A stretch of DNA of 57,824 bases from the NCBI RefSeq assembly GCF_001634385.1, contig NZ_LIIN01000005.1, positions 1-57,824 on the forward strand, given 5' to 3'. The notes under the pieces are model-generated. The model did no database searches, was not told where the DNA came from, and saw only the letters and a program-made list of their open reading frames with translations. How positions within the stretch are numbered: position 1 is the first letter of the stretch; the number at the start of each line of letters is the position of its first letter. Made by a program: the position numbers and the translations under genes. Shown in pieces: positions 1 through 8,753 of the stretch. The DNA is from Rathayibacter tanaceti. GTDB taxonomy: Bacteria > Actinomycetota > Actinomycetes > Actinomycetales > Microbacteriaceae.

Positions 1-1
1 C

Positions 2-280
2 GCCCTCGACGAGGCCGCCGCGGCGATCGACGCGGGCCGGGCCGACGGCGTCAGCGGCTCCCTGCTCGCCAAGCGCGTGCGAGCGAGCGTTGCCGGCGCA
101 GTGGAGGAGATCCTCGTGCGGGCCGGCCGAGCGCTCGGCCCGGCGCCGCTTGCCCTCGACGCCGAGCACAGCAAGCGCGTCGCCGATCTCACTCTCTACG
201 TGCGCCAGCATCACGCCGAGCGCGACGACGCGGCCCTCGGTCGCGCGGTCCTCGCTTCAGGTGCGGCGGACCGCTGGTGA
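2..280 (+). CDS. acyl-CoA dehydrogenase family protein, C-terminal part (5' end outside window)
   Basis: The open frame enters from before the window (first full codon at base 2) and encodes about 92 C-terminal residues. The helical, Ala/Arg/Leu-rich sequence with an early ALDEAA stretch and a terminal LTLYVRQHHAE segment resembles the last helices of acyl-CoA dehydrogenase-like flavoproteins. The family assignment leans on context: a dehydrogenase, PIG-L deacetylase, NodS-like methyltransferase and family 2 glycosyltransferase are a recurring four-gene set in actinobacteria. The stop overlaps the GTG start of the deacetylase by 4 bases, so the genes are translationally coupled. The catalytic region is not visible. 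Confidence 0.55.
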   Translation, partial: ALDEAAAAIDAGRADGVSGSLLAKRVRASVAGAVEEILVRAGRALGPAPLALDAEHSKRVADLTLYVRQHHAERDDAALGRAVLASGAADRW

Positions 281-1017
281 GCCGGCCCTTCGACGGGCGC
301 CTCGAGGGAACTCCGCTCGAGCGCTGGAGCGAGGACGGCCGGCGCGACCGGCTCCCGCTGCTGACCCTGCCCTCCGGGGTGGACCGGGTGCTCGCCGTCG
401 TCGCGCACGCCGATGACGAGACGCTCGGCTGCGGAGGCACCCTCGCTCTAGCGAGGAGGCGCGGCCTCCCCGTCGACGTGGTGATCGTGACCGACGGAGC
501 CGCCTCGCACGGCGAGCGCGACTCCGGACTCGTGGCCACTCGGCGAGCCGAGGCGGAGGCCGCTCTCGCTCAGCTCGGAGACGGAATCGGGCTGGCGTTC
601 CTCGACGTGCCCGACTCCGCGACGCCCGGGCACCGCGAGCGCATCGGCCGGGAGGTGCGCGAGCGCGCCGCGGGAACCACCGGCTCGGTCCTCCTCCTCT
701 CGACCTGGGCGGGCGACGGGCACCGCGATCACCGGGTGGTCGGCGAGGTCTGCGCCGAGGCAGCCGGCGATCTCGGACATCCGCTGCTGGCCGCGCCGAT
801 CTGGCTGTGGCACTGGGCCGAGCCGGAGGACGCCGAGGTGCCGTGGGAGACGCTGGTGCGCGTGGGGCTCGACGACGAGCTCCGCGAGCGGACGCGGCGA
901 GCGCGAGCGTGTTACCGGAGCCAGACAGACCGCGGGCCGGAGGGCGCAGATCCGGTGCTGCATCCTCTCTTCCTGCGGACCTTCGCGGGAGACGACCGGC
1001 TGGTGAGGATCCGATGA
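277..1017 (+). CDS. PIG-L family deacetylase
   Basis: A 246-residue protein of the LmbE/PIG-L family, zinc enzymes that remove N-acetyl groups from GlcNAc-type sugars. The zinc-site signature AHADDE is present (His44, Asp46, Asp47), and the second metal motif GDGHRDH supplies His149 and His152. The GTG start at 277 overlaps the previous stop, and the TGA at 1015-1017 overlaps the ATG of the next gene, so it sits inside a tight operon. With a methyltransferase and a glycosyltransferase alongside, it probably acts on a small amino-sugar or lipid-linked glycoconjugate. The real substrate cannot be read from the sequence. Confidence 0.85.
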   Translation: MSRPFDGRLEGTPLERWSEDGRRDRLPLLTLPSGVDRVLAVVAHADDETLGCGGTLALARRRGLPVDVVIVTDGAASHGERDSGLVATRRAEAEAALAQLGDGIGLAFLDVPDSATPGHRERIGREVRERAAGTTGSVLLLSTWAGDGHRDHRVVGEVCAEAAGDLGHPLLAAPIWLWHWAEPEDAEVPWETLVRVGLDDELRERTRRARACYRSQTDRGPEGADPVLHPLFLRTFAGDDRLVRIR

Positions 1018-1598
1018 GCTACTTCGACGAGTTGTATGCGCGGCACGAGGACCCGTGGGGCTACACCAGCCGCTGGTACGAGCAGCGCAAGCGGGCCCTC
1101 ACGCTCGCGAGCCTCCCCGAGCGGCGCTACGGCTCGGTGCTCGAGATCGGCGCCTCGATCGGGGTGCTGGCCGAGGACCTCGCGGTGCGCGCCGACCGGC
1201 TGCTCGCGATCGACGTGTCCGCCGCCGCGGTCGAGCGGGCCGAGCGGAGGCTCGCTCCGCTCGACCACGTCCAGGTCGCGCACCACGACATCACCCGAGG
1301 CACGCCGGCCGGACCCTTCGACCTGGTGGTGCTCTCGGAGGTGGGCTACTACCTCGGCCGAGAGGCGCTGACGAGCGTGCTGCACAGCATCCGCGACTCG
1401 CTCGCTCCCACCGGCGAGCTGGTCACCGTGCACTGGCGCCACCCGATCGATGGGCTCGAGCTCGACGGGGACGCGGTGCAGGCCGCCGTCGCCGGGCTGG
1501 GCCTGCACCGTCTCGCGCGGCACGAGGAGGAGGACCTGCTGCTCGAGGTGCACTCCCGGGACGGCCGCTCGGTCGCCCGGCGGACAGGGCTGACGTGA
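1014..1598 (+). CDS. NodS-like SAM-dependent methyltransferase
   Basis: A 194-residue class I methyltransferase. The N-terminus (YFDELYARHEDPWGY, then WYEQRKR) is typical of the nodulation protein S-like family. Motif I is SVLEIGASIGVLAEDLA, followed by the acidic LLAIDVS strand and the LVVLSEVGYYL motif IV region. NodS itself N-methylates a deacetylated chitooligosaccharide, so pairing with a PIG-L deacetylase makes chemical sense: deacetylate, then N-methylate. Start and stop overlap both neighbours by 4 bases. The true acceptor is unknown. Confidence 0.85.
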   Translation: MSYFDELYARHEDPWGYTSRWYEQRKRALTLASLPERRYGSVLEIGASIGVLAEDLAVRADRLLAIDVSAAAVERAERRLAPLDHVQVAHHDITRGTPAGPFDLVVLSEVGYYLGREALTSVLHSIRDSLAPTGELVTVHWRHPIDGLELDGDAVQAAVAGLGLHRLARHEEEDLLLEVHSRDGRSVARRTGLT

Positions 1599-2306
1599 AC
1601 CGGATCGAGCAGGTCCTCGTCGTCATACCCGCCCACGACGAGCAGGGGCGGATCGGCTCGGCGATCGCCTCGGTGCAGGCCGGCGCGGCCTCCCTCGCCC
1701 GCACGGCGCCGGACGTCGCGGTCCGAATCCTCATCGCTGCGGACGGCTGCACGGATGCGACGGCGCAGCACGCCCGGGCGGCGGGCGCCGAGGTTCTGGA
1801 GCTCGCACGCTGCGGCGTCGGGGGCCCCGCTCCGCCGGATCGCGCACGCGCTCGCCTCCGTCGCGACACCGGCCGAGCGGGTCTGGATCGCCAGCACCGA
1901 CGCGGACACGGTCGTGCCCCGGGACTGGCTGGCGGCGCACGTCGAGCACGCGCGCTGGCACGACGTTCTCCTCGGGACCGTGCGGCCCGATCCCGCCGAT
2001 CTCTCCCCCGGGGCATACGCGCGCTGGCGCGACATCCGGGCGCGGGAGGAGTCGATCGGCAGCATCCACGGAGCGAACCTCGGGGTGCGGGCGAGCGCGT
2101 ACCTCGCCGCCGGCGGCTTCGGCTCGGAACCGCTGCACGAGGACGTGCTGCTCGTCGAGCGGCTGCGGGCCTGCGGCGCGCGGATCGGAGCGACCGACCG
2201 CGGCGAGGTCGTCACCTCCGGGCGCCGCGACAACCGCGTCGAGGGCGGCTACGGGCGCTACCTGCACGCGCGCTTCTCGACCGGGACAGCGTCCAGTCCT
2301 GTGTAG
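1595..2306 (+). pseudogene. family 2 glycosyltransferase, frameshifted
   Basis: The GTG at 1595 overlaps the methyltransferase stop. The first about 75 codons encode a GT2 N-terminus (VLVVIPAHDEQGRIGSAI, then IAADGCTDAT). At a run of five G (1820-1824) the frame is lost, and the rest continues in another frame with the nucleotide-sugar motif TDADTVVPRDW, the acceptor region ESIGSIHGANLGVRASAYLA and the E-D-V catalytic area up to 2306. Removing one G from the run restores a continuous glycosyltransferase of about 236 residues. The lesion is therefore a single-base insertion, either a true inactivation or a base-calling error in a homopolymer. It is the last gene of the deacetylase operon. Confidence 0.8.
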
Positions 2307-2478
2307 AGCGGATGTCCGTGCCGAGTCCGCCACCTCGGCCGAGTCGGGTATACGCGCACGCGGAACACGACGAGAGGGGGCCGTGTCAATGGTCGGGCAC
2401 CGGTTTGTCACGACTTGCGCAGGAGAGTCAAATGGATGTCGAGCACGACCCGGTGCTCTCCCACGGAAGGGTCACCGC

Positions 2479-2712
2479 ATGAATCCCCGCCTCGTCCTGC
2501 TGGCACTGGTCGCCTTCGCCGCGTACGTCTTCGGCGCCCGCGCCGGTCGTGCTCGCTATGAGGAGCTCCGTCATCTCGCTCTCGGCGTGTGGAACGACCC
2601 GGCCACGAAGAAGACGCGCAAGAAGCTCAAGAAGACCTCGAAGCGTGAAGCGAAGCACTTCGCCAAGGTCGCGGCCAAGGCTCGCGACAAGGTGCAGCGC
2701 TCCCTCCGCTGA
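2479..2712 (+). CDS. small basic single-pass membrane protein
   Basis: A 77-residue protein with one N-terminal hydrophobic helix (residues 4-20, LVLLALVAFAAYVFGAR) followed by a strongly basic, Lys-rich tail (TKKTRKKLKKTSKREAK). A GGAAGG ribosome site lies about 9 bases before the ATG at 2479. The frame is open further upstream, but nothing there looks coding. Similar short basic membrane proteins of unknown role occur next to GlsB/YeaQ-type genes; a role in envelope stress or nucleoid tethering would be a guess. Confidence 0.6.
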   Translation: MNPRLVLLALVAFAAYVFGARAGRARYEELRHLALGVWNDPATKKTRKKLKKTSKREAKHFAKVAAKARDKVQRSLR

Positions 2713-2804
2713 CCGTCACCACTCGACTCACGACGCCATCACGACCGGCGTCGACGCTCGCATCGGAACGGCCGATCGAGCATTGACACGAAGGAGAAAA
2801 CACC

Positions 2805-3071
2805 ATGGGCATCATCGGTTGGATCGTCCTCGGCCTCATCGCCGGGGCACTCGCAAAGCTCATCCTCCCCGGCAAGCAGGGCGGTGGCTGGATCATCACC
2901 ATCATCCTCGGCATCGTCGGCGCGCTGCTCGGCGGATTCATCGGTGGAGCGCTCTTCGGGCGCGACGACCCGATGGGCTTCAACGTCGTCAGCATCATCC
3001 TCGCGGTGGTCGGCGCGATCATCGTCCTGCTGATCTACGGCGCGATCACGGGCCGCAAGTCCCGCGCGTAA
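2805..3071 (+). CDS. GlsB/YeaQ/YmgE family stress response membrane protein
   Basis: An 88-residue, three-helix, glycine-rich membrane protein (transglycosylase-associated family). The start MGIIGWIVLGLIAGALAK followed by the LILPGKQGGGW loop is the hallmark of the family. A strong AAGGAG ribosome site precedes the ATG. Family members are induced by general stress, but the molecular activity is not established. A 10-bp hairpin terminator follows at 3085-3116. Confidence 0.9.
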   Translation: MGIIGWIVLGLIAGALAKLILPGKQGGGWIITIILGIVGALLGGFIGGALFGRDDPMGFNVVSIILAVVGAIIVLLIYGAITGRKSRA

Positions 3072-3084
3072 GCATCACGCGACT

Positions 3085-3116
3085 CGAAGGCCCCCGCGTC
3101 CGCGCCGGGGCCTTCG
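3085..3116 (+). terminator. rho-independent-type terminator
   Basis: CGAAGGCCCC (3085-3094) pairs perfectly with GGGGCCTTCG (3107-3116) over a 12-base loop, 14 bases after the YeaQ-like stop. The tail is only weakly T-rich, as usual in high-GC genomes. Confidence 0.8.
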
Positions 3117-3204
3117 TCGTGTTCGCGCGCCGCGCAAGGCCTTGCAGCCGAGAGGCTCCGGGGCCTGGACTGGAATCTGCACACCGACGAAAGGACGCTC
3201 GAGT

Positions 3205-4053
3205 ATGAGCACGGACGAGAACACTGTCCCCACGATCACCCTGAACAACGGAATCGAGATTCCCCAGCTGGGATTCGGCGTCTTCCAGATCGACCCCGCC
3301 GAGACCAAGGACGCCACCCTCGCGGCGCTCGAGGTCGGCTACCGCCACATCGACACCGCCGAGATGTACGGCAATGAGGCCGGCGTGGGCGAGGCCGTCC
3401 GCGCCTCCGGCCTGAACCGCTCGGAGGTCTTCGTCACGAGCAAGCTGAACAACGGCTTCCACGCTCGCGAGGACGCTCTCGCCGCGATCGACGTCACCCT
3501 CGGCGAGCTGCAGTTCGACTACGTCGACCTCTTCCTGATCCACTGGCCGCTGCCGAACGTGGGCGACTACCTGGAGACCTGGAAGGCGATGGAGGAGATC
3601 TACCGCAGCGGCAAGGCGAAGGCGATCGGCGTCTCCAACTTTCAGACCAACCACCTCAACCGGCTCCGCGCCGAGGCGACCATCGTCCCGGCCGTGAACC
3701 AGATCGAGGTCCACCCCTACCTGACCCAGGAGGAGCTGCGCGCCTACGGCACGGAGCACGGCATCGCCACGGAGGCGTGGTCGCCGATCGCGCAGGGGCT
3801 CGTCCTCGACGACGAAGCCATCACGCGCATCGCCGGCAACGTCGGCCGCTCCCCCGCCCAGGTCGTGTTGCGCTGGCACCTCCAGCGCGGCGACATCGTC
3901 TTCCCGAAGTCGGTGACGCGCGCCCGCGTCGAGGAGAACTTCGCGCTCTTCGACTTCGAGCTGGACGACGAGTCGATGACGGCGATCACGGCGCTCAACC
4001 GCGACCAGCGGACCGGGCCCGACCCCGACTCGTTCAACTACATCCCCGACTGA
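3205..4053 (+). CDS. aldo/keto reductase (AKR, 2,5-diketo-gluconate reductase type)
   Basis: A 282-residue NADPH-dependent (alpha/beta)8-barrel oxidoreductase. The catalytic tetrad is intact: Asp50, Tyr55, Lys80 and His113 (in HIDTAEMYGNE, VTSKL and LIHWP). The C-terminal cofactor motif is VFPKSVTRARVEENF. The ATG at 3205 is chosen because it has an AAAGGA ribosome site about 10 bases upstream and matches family length. It is a monocistron between two hairpins. The carbonyl substrate is unknown. Confidence 0.9.
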   Translation: MSTDENTVPTITLNNGIEIPQLGFGVFQIDPAETKDATLAALEVGYRHIDTAEMYGNEAGVGEAVRASGLNRSEVFVTSKLNNGFHAREDALAAIDVTLGELQFDYVDLFLIHWPLPNVGDYLETWKAMEEIYRSGKAKAIGVSNFQTNHLNRLRAEATIVPAVNQIEVHPYLTQEELRAYGTEHGIATEAWSPIAQGLVLDDEAITRIAGNVGRSPAQVVLRWHLQRGDIVFPKSVTRARVEENFALFDFELDDESMTAITALNRDQRTGPDPDSFNYIPD

Positions 4054-4085
4054 GGTCTGACCTCCTGAGCTCCGGCTCGTGACAC

Positions 4086-4129
4086 CACGTTCGCTCGCAG
4101 AATCCGCGGATTCCTGCGAGCCGAACGTG
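4086..4129. terminator. strong hairpin between convergent genes
   Basis: CACGTTCGCTCGCAG (4086-4100) pairs with CTGCGAGCCGAACGTG (4114-4129) with one bulged base, around the palindrome AATCCGCGGATT, followed by TTT. It lies between the AKR stop and the convergent epimerase stop and probably terminates in both directions. CTGCGAGCCG recurs at 4132-4141. Confidence 0.75.
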
Positions 4130-4162
4130 TTTCTGCGAGCCGGAGGTGCTCCCGGTGGGGCG

Positions 4163-5010
4163 TCAGCTCTGCGAGTCGCGCCAGGAGTGCTCGGGGGCGT
4201 AGCCGAGGACCTCGCGGGCGTGGTCGATCGAGAGCAGGGTGTCGTTCACTCCGAGCTCGCCGTGGATCTCGACGCCGGGGAAGACCTCGGCGACCAGCTC
4301 GGCGTTGGGCCGCGTCATGACGGTGTCGGCGGCCGCGATGATGAAGCGGTCGTAACCGGTCGCGTCGAGCTCGAGCGCCTTCTCGACCGCCTGGGCACCG
4401 TCGCGGCCGTCGATGTAGCCCCAGAGGTTCCACTTGCGGGCCAGGGCGTCGGAGTCGAACGACGGGAACTCGGCGTAGTCCGCCTCGTCCATGACGTTCG
4501 AGAAGCGCAGGCCGATCATCGTGAGGTCGGGGTGCCAGCGGCAGAGCTCGACGGCGAGCGCCTCCTCGAGCACCTTGGTCAGCGAGTACACCGACTCCGG
4601 GCGGGCCGGGTACTGCTCGTCGACGGGGATGTAGGGCGGTGCCTCGTCGAACGGCAGGCCGAGGACGGTCTCGCTCGACGCGTGCACGATGGTGCGGATC
4701 CCCGCGCGGATCGCCGCGTGGAAGACGTTGAACGTCGACGTCATGTTGTTGTGGAAGGTGGCGATGTCGGGGACCATCCCGGGAGCGGGATCGCGGCGAG
4801 GTGCACCAGGGCGTCGACTCCGTCGTACTGGTCGTTCACCGACTGCAGGGCGTCGACGACCTGGCCGTAGTCGGAGACGTCGGTGCGGACGAAGCCCGCC
4901 CCGCGCTCCCCCGCACGGTCGAGGTTGAACACGTCGTGGCCCGATGCCCGGAGGCGGGTGACGACGCTGCGGCCGAGCTTGCCGGATCCACCGGTGACTG
5001 CGATTCTCAT
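4163..5010 (-). pseudogene. NAD-dependent epimerase/dehydratase, frameshifted
   Basis: An extended-SDR protein. From the ATG at 5010 the first 75 or so codons encode the Rossmann start (MRIAVTGGSGKLGRSV) and VHLAAIP. The remaining about 205 codons lie in another frame down to 4163 and contain the conserved YSLTK catalytic Tyr-Lys segment and HASSETVLG. The switch is near 4786: adding one C on the plus strand there gives AAIPAPGMVPDIATFHNN, so one base has been lost. Otherwise the gene looks complete (about 282 residues) with coding-like codon use on both sides. It is either freshly inactivated or a sequencing error. It probably acts on a nucleotide sugar or similar. Confidence 0.8.
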
Positions 5011-5057
5011 GCCTCGAACGCTAGCGACCCCCGTGGATGCGGACGAGGGGTGGCGGA

Positions 5058-5978
5058 TCAGTCGCGGGAGTGGAGCGAGATCCCGCCGCCGACCTCGGGG
5101 GTCGTCTCGTCGGCGACGAGCTCGGTCCAGCGCTTCAGCACGCTCGCGCCGGCCTCGTCGTTGACCAGGCCGTCGACCACGAGCACGGGGTAGGGCTTCT
5201 CGGGCACGCCCTCCGCCGGGCGGACGTCGACGTGGGCGACGTCGTACGCGTGCTCGAACAGCCAGTCGGCCATGGCGTAGTCGCTCCGGGAGTCGCCGAC
5301 CGTGCGCCAGCGCTGCGGGATCGCCCCCGTCGCGCCGAGCAGCTCGACGGCGCGCTGGGCGCCCAAGTCCTTGCCGAGGCGGTTCGACTCGATGTCGGTC
5401 GAGATCACCGTCGGGTCGATGCGGTAGTCGACCGTCCCCTGCTCGTTCGGGTAGCGGATGCCGCGGCGCTCGACTCCGAGGCCCGCGGCCGTCATGATCT
5501 GCAGCGCGTCGGCGTCGAAGACCAGCTGGCGCTCGAGGTAGTCCTCGCTTGGGAGGTCGACGAGCTGCTCCGCCGAGACCATCGCGCGCTTGGTCTCGTC
5601 GAAGAAGACGAGGTCGTCGTAGTCGGAGCGGATCATCCGCTCGAGGTCGCGGGCCACCGCCTCGGGGATCGCGAGCGACTCGTCGACGATCGGCTCCGAG
5701 GTGCCGCGGTAGTCGACGGTGAACCACACCGCGCCCTTCTCGCAGACGCAGACGATGCGCGCCTCGGGCGAGACGCCCCGCTCGAGGAGCGAGGGCAGCA
5801 CGCGCTCGCGCAGGAACGCGTCGGAGCGACCCGTGTTGAACACGAGCGGGATCCCCGCGTTGGCGAGCGCGACGAGGTCGTCCGCGATCGCCGGGATCGA
5901 GATGGTGCGCGTCACGGGGCTGGCGATGGGGCCGTCGACGTCGAGGAGGAGGCCGAGCGGAGGCGGTGTGGAGGTCAT
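5058..5978 (-). CDS. HAD-superfamily hydrolase-like protein
   Basis: A 306-residue protein. The start GLLLDVDGPIASPVT matches HAD motif I (DxDGP), IPLVFNTGRSD matches motif II, and WRTVGDSRSDYAMADWL matches motif IV. Together these mark a haloacid-dehalogenase-type phosphatase with a sizeable cap domain (about residues 60-230). The start at 5978 was chosen because upstream codons are not coding-like. The distance to the next downstream gene (epimerase start 5010) is 47 bases, so the two are probably co-transcribed. The substrate is unknown; trehalose- or sucrose-phosphatase-like roles are possible but not demonstrated. Confidence 0.75.
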   Translation of the reverse strand: MTSTPPPLGLLLDVDGPIASPVTRTISIPAIADDLVALANAGIPLVFNTGRSDAFLRERVLPSLLERGVSPEARIVCVCEKGAVWFTVDYRGTSEPIVDESLAIPEAVARDLERMIRSDYDDLVFFDETKRAMVSAEQLVDLPSEDYLERQLVFDADALQIMTAAGLGVERRGIRYPNEQGTVDYRIDPTVISTDIESNRLGKDLGAQRAVELLGATGAIPQRWRTVGDSRSDYAMADWLFEHAYDVAHVDVRPAEGVPEKPYPVLVVDGLVNDEAGASVLKRWTELVADETTPEVGGGISLHSRD

Positions 5979-6030
5979 CCCGACCCATTCTGCCGTGCAC
6001 GCGCCTCCGGCCGGTGCGCGGCCGCGACGA

Positions 6031-6480
6031 TCACGCGGACTCGCCGATCGGGAGGATGCCGGCGAACCGGTCCAGGAAGTCGCGGATCGTCGTGAGGGTC
6101 GCCGAATCGTAGTCCGCGAGGGCGGCGTCCAGCTCCTCGGCACGGCTGCCGAGGAACCCGCTGCTCTGGCGCCGCGCCGTCTCGGTGACGCGGAGGCTGA
6201 CGATGCGCCGGTCGGTGCTCTCTCGGCTGCGGCGGACGAGGCCGCGCTCCTCGAGGCGGTTGACGAGGGCGTTCGTCGCGCCCGACGTCAGACCGATCCG
6301 CAGCCGGAGTCGCGCCGCCGAGAGCGGGTCGCCCGCGTTCTCGGCCCAGAGGATCTCGCCCAGTGCCACGCCGTCGGTCGTGGGGAGCCGCATCCATGTC
6401 GCGAAGTGGTGCGACGACTCCTGGTAGCGCACCGCGTAGCGACGGAGGGCCTCGAGCGTCTCGGAACGGAGGTCTGTCAT
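6031..6480 (-). CDS. MarR family transcriptional regulator
   Basis: A 149-residue winged-helix regulator. The recognition-helix region is LTSGATNALVNRLEERGLV, followed by the conserved wing RSRESTDRRIVSLRVTE, which carries the MarR D-R-R signature. It lies 34 bases downstream of the FAD monooxygenase on the same strand, so it is likely the last gene of that transcription unit and its regulator. The imperfect palindrome at 7777-7803 upstream of the unit is the best candidate operator. Confidence 0.9.
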   Translation of the reverse strand: MTDLRSETLEALRRYAVRYQESSHHFATWMRLPTTDGVALGEILWAENAGDPLSAARLRLRIGLTSGATNALVNRLEERGLVRRSRESTDRRIVSLRVTETARRQSSGFLGSRAEELDAALADYDSATLTTIRDFLDRFAGILPIGESA

Positions 6481-6514
6481 GCAGGGGATTCTGCCGTGTC
6501 ACGGCCGACGCGCG

Positions 6515-7723
6515 TCACGCCCTGAGGCTCGGGTAGGCCGGCAGCTCGGGCACGTTCCGCGCGCTGGTGAGCAGGGCGCTCTGCGCGAGGCGGCGTAGCG
6601 GTGCGGCGGAGGCCGCGCGGTGCAGGGTCTGCATCGCCCTGACTCCCGCCCGGGACGACGGGTGCAGCAGTCGCGCCCCGCCGCGCGGAAGGCCCTGCGC
6701 ACTGTCGGCGTACCGGCGCAGCAGTCGCTCGTAGCGGGCGAAGGCCTGCTGCGGAGGACCGGCCGCCGCGAGCTCTCCGGCCAGGATGTGAGCGCCGACG
6801 AGCGAGAGCGTCGTGCCCATGCCCGTCGGACCGGATCCCCACGCCGAGTCGCCGAGGAGGACGACACGGCCCTTGCTCCAGCGCGACACGACCACCTGCT
6901 CCATCCGCTGCGTGTAGAACTCGTCGGGGCGGGCGGCGAATCCGTCGAGGATGCGCTCGGTCTGCCAGCCCGCACCTCGGAAGCGCTCGCGCAGGATCGA
7001 CATCTGCGCGTCGACCGGCAGCTTCTCGAACCCCATCGGCTCGGACTCGAACGACATGCTCGCGCGGATCGTCCCGAGGTTGTCCGGGCGGATCGAGGCG
7101 ACCCGGCCCTTCGTGGCGGTGTACCAGTCCCACTGGTCGACGTCGGAGTCGAGGCGGTCGATCGTGCCGTAGGTGATGCTGACGCCGAAGTCGCGGTACT
7201 CGGTCTCGTCGGCGAAGAGGAGCCGCCGTGTCCGCGAGCTGCGCCCCTCGGCGACGACGACGAGATCGAAGCGCTCGGCGGCTCCGCTGTCGAACCGGAC
7301 GTCGACACCGGTGGAATCCTGCTCGACACCGGCGATGAAGTCGCCGTATCGCAGGTCGACAGAGTCCGAGACGAGATCGACGAGGATCTGGGCGAAGGCA
7401 CCGCGGAGGATCTCGATCTCAGCGGTCGGGCCGTCCTCCCCCTCCGCTCGGGGGAACAGGGCGTAGGGGCGCCCGGAGTCGTCGACGTACCGAGTGCCCT
7501 GCTCCCCCGTGAGGTTCTGCAGCACCGTCTCGCGGATGCCCATCCGGTCGACGACGTCTCTGCCGATGCCGCGGACGTCGATGTTCTGCCCGGTCTCGCG
7601 CTGGGCGGGCGAGCGCTCGAGCACCGTGACGTCGAATCCGGAGCGCTCGAGACCCCAGGCGAGCGCGGGTCCGGCGATGCTCGCGCCGGTGACGAGGACG
7701 CGGGGGGTGGAGGTGGTGGGCAT
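6515..7723 (-). CDS. FAD-dependent monooxygenase (PHBH/TetX-like)
   Basis: A 402-residue class A flavoprotein monooxygenase. It has the N-terminal dinucleotide fold (VTGASIAGPALAWGL, ending in LER), the central FDLVVVAEGRSSRTR motif and the second FAD motif VVLLGDSAWGSGPTGMGTTLSL. Such enzymes hydroxylate aromatic compounds or inactivate drugs such as tetracyclines or rifamycins. Pairing with a MarR regulator fits inducible handling of a phenolic compound or xenobiotic. The C-terminal 60 residues are Arg/Ala-rich and less conserved. Confidence 0.88.
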   Translation of the reverse strand: MPTTSTPRVLVTGASIAGPALAWGLERSGFDVTVLERSPAQRETGQNIDVRGIGRDVVDRMGIRETVLQNLTGEQGTRYVDDSGRPYALFPRAEGEDGPTAEIEILRGAFAQILVDLVSDSVDLRYGDFIAGVEQDSTGVDVRFDSGAAERFDLVVVAEGRSSRTRRLLFADETEYRDFGVSITYGTIDRLDSDVDQWDWYTATKGRVASIRPDNLGTIRASMSFESEPMGFEKLPVDAQMSILRERFRGAGWQTERILDGFAARPDEFYTQRMEQVVVSRWSKGRVVLLGDSAWGSGPTGMGTTLSLVGAHILAGELAAAGPPQQAFARYERLLRRYADSAQGLPRGGARLLHPSSRAGVRAMQTLHRAASAAPLRRLAQSALLTSARNVPELPAYPSLRA

Positions 7724-7776
7724 CGTGGATCGCTTCCGTTCCGTGACGACCTCGTGCCGCCTCCGATCATGATAGC

Positions 7777-7803
7777 TTCATGGTGATAACACTTCACTGT
7801 GAA
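7777..7803. promoter_or_regulatory. candidate operator for the MarR/monooxygenase unit
   Basis: TTCATGGTGA (7777-7786) and TCACTGTGAA (7794-7803) form an inverted repeat with matching outer TTCA/TGAA and inner GTGA/TCAC arms over a 7-base spacer. It sits in an unusually AT-rich patch between the divergent monooxygenase and CPBP-like genes, a size and position expected for a MarR dimer. Confidence 0.55.
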
Positions 7804-7842
7804 TGCACCCCGGAGGCAGGCTCCTCCGCCTACCCTGGACCC

Positions 7843-8625
7843 GTGAAACCCGCGCTCGCCCCGGCCGCGGGGATCTCGCTCTCGGCACTGCTGCTGTTCG
7901 GTCTGCGCCTGCCGATCGCGGGCTACCTCGTGCTCGCGGCGAGCCTCCTGCTGGCGCTCCTGATCGACCGCACTCTCGCCGTCGACCTGTCGCTGATCGC
8001 GGCGGGGCTCGTCATCGTCAGCACGATCTCGGTCGAGGCCAACCTCGACTACCCCAACATGGCGCTGATGGGGTTCGTGCTCTCGGCGGCCGTCGCCGTG
8101 CCCTGGGCGATCGACCACTACGGGACGAAGCGGCGGATCATCCGCTTCCCGCTGCGGACCGGTCAGCGCTGGACGACCCTCGAGAAGTCGTATCTACCGG
8201 CGGTCGTCGTGCTCGGCTGGATCCTGCTGCCGTTCTACTTCATCCGCTCGGGCGCCTACCTGAACTGGCCGGCGATCTCTGCGCCCGACGAGATCGCGCG
8301 CCTGTTCGTCGGCGTCGGGTTCGTCGGCATCTGGGACGAGCTGTTCTTCATCTGCGTCGTGTTCGCCGTGCTGCGCCGCCACCTCCCGATCTGGCAGGCG
8401 AACATCCTGCAGGCGGTGGTGTTCGTGTCGTTCCTCTGGGAGCTCGGCTACCGCGAGTGGGCTCCGGCGTTCACGATCCCCTTCGCCCTGCTGCAGGGCT
8501 ACATCTTCTCGAAGACGAAGTCGCTCACCTACGTGATCTGCGTGCACTTGCTCTTCGACCTGGTCGTGTTCCTCGCGCTCGTGCACGCGCACAACCGCGA
8601 GTGGCTGCAGTGGTTCGTGTACTGA
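7843..8625 (+). CDS. CPBP-like multi-pass membrane protein
   Basis: A 260-residue protein with about seven or eight hydrophobic helices. The WDELFFICVVFAVLR segment (Asp165, Glu166) and later HLLFDLVVF (His235, Asp239) resemble the two active-site motifs of CPBP/Abi intramembrane proteases, but the canonical EExxxR is not exact, so activity is uncertain. The GTG at 7843 is preferred: TACCCT at 7831-7836 sits 7 bases before it, a leaderless arrangement. An in-frame upstream start would run through the regulatory palindrome. Confidence 0.7.
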   Translation: MKPALAPAAGISLSALLLFGLRLPIAGYLVLAASLLLALLIDRTLAVDLSLIAAGLVIVSTISVEANLDYPNMALMGFVLSAAVAVPWAIDHYGTKRRIIRFPLRTGQRWTTLEKSYLPAVVVLGWILLPFYFIRSGAYLNWPAISAPDEIARLFVGVGFVGIWDELFFICVVFAVLRRHLPIWQANILQAVVFVSFLWELGYREWAPAFTIPFALLQGYIFSKTKSLTYVICVHLLFDLVVFLALVHAHNREWLQWFVY

Positions 8626-8753
8626 CGTCGTCCTCGGTCAGGTCGTACCGGATCGTTATCGCGCAGCATGCCTGATGGGGGCTCCTCGGCCCGAGGATGA
8701 GCGGAGGGGGACGATCCGGGGCCCCCGCCCTCCGTCTCCGAAGGCCCTCCACC

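Noticed and set aside
1820-1824. Programmed ribosomal frameshifting as the reason for the broken genes
   Set aside because: The breaks occur at different sequence types, without a shared slippery heptamer or downstream structure, and in families not known to use recoding.
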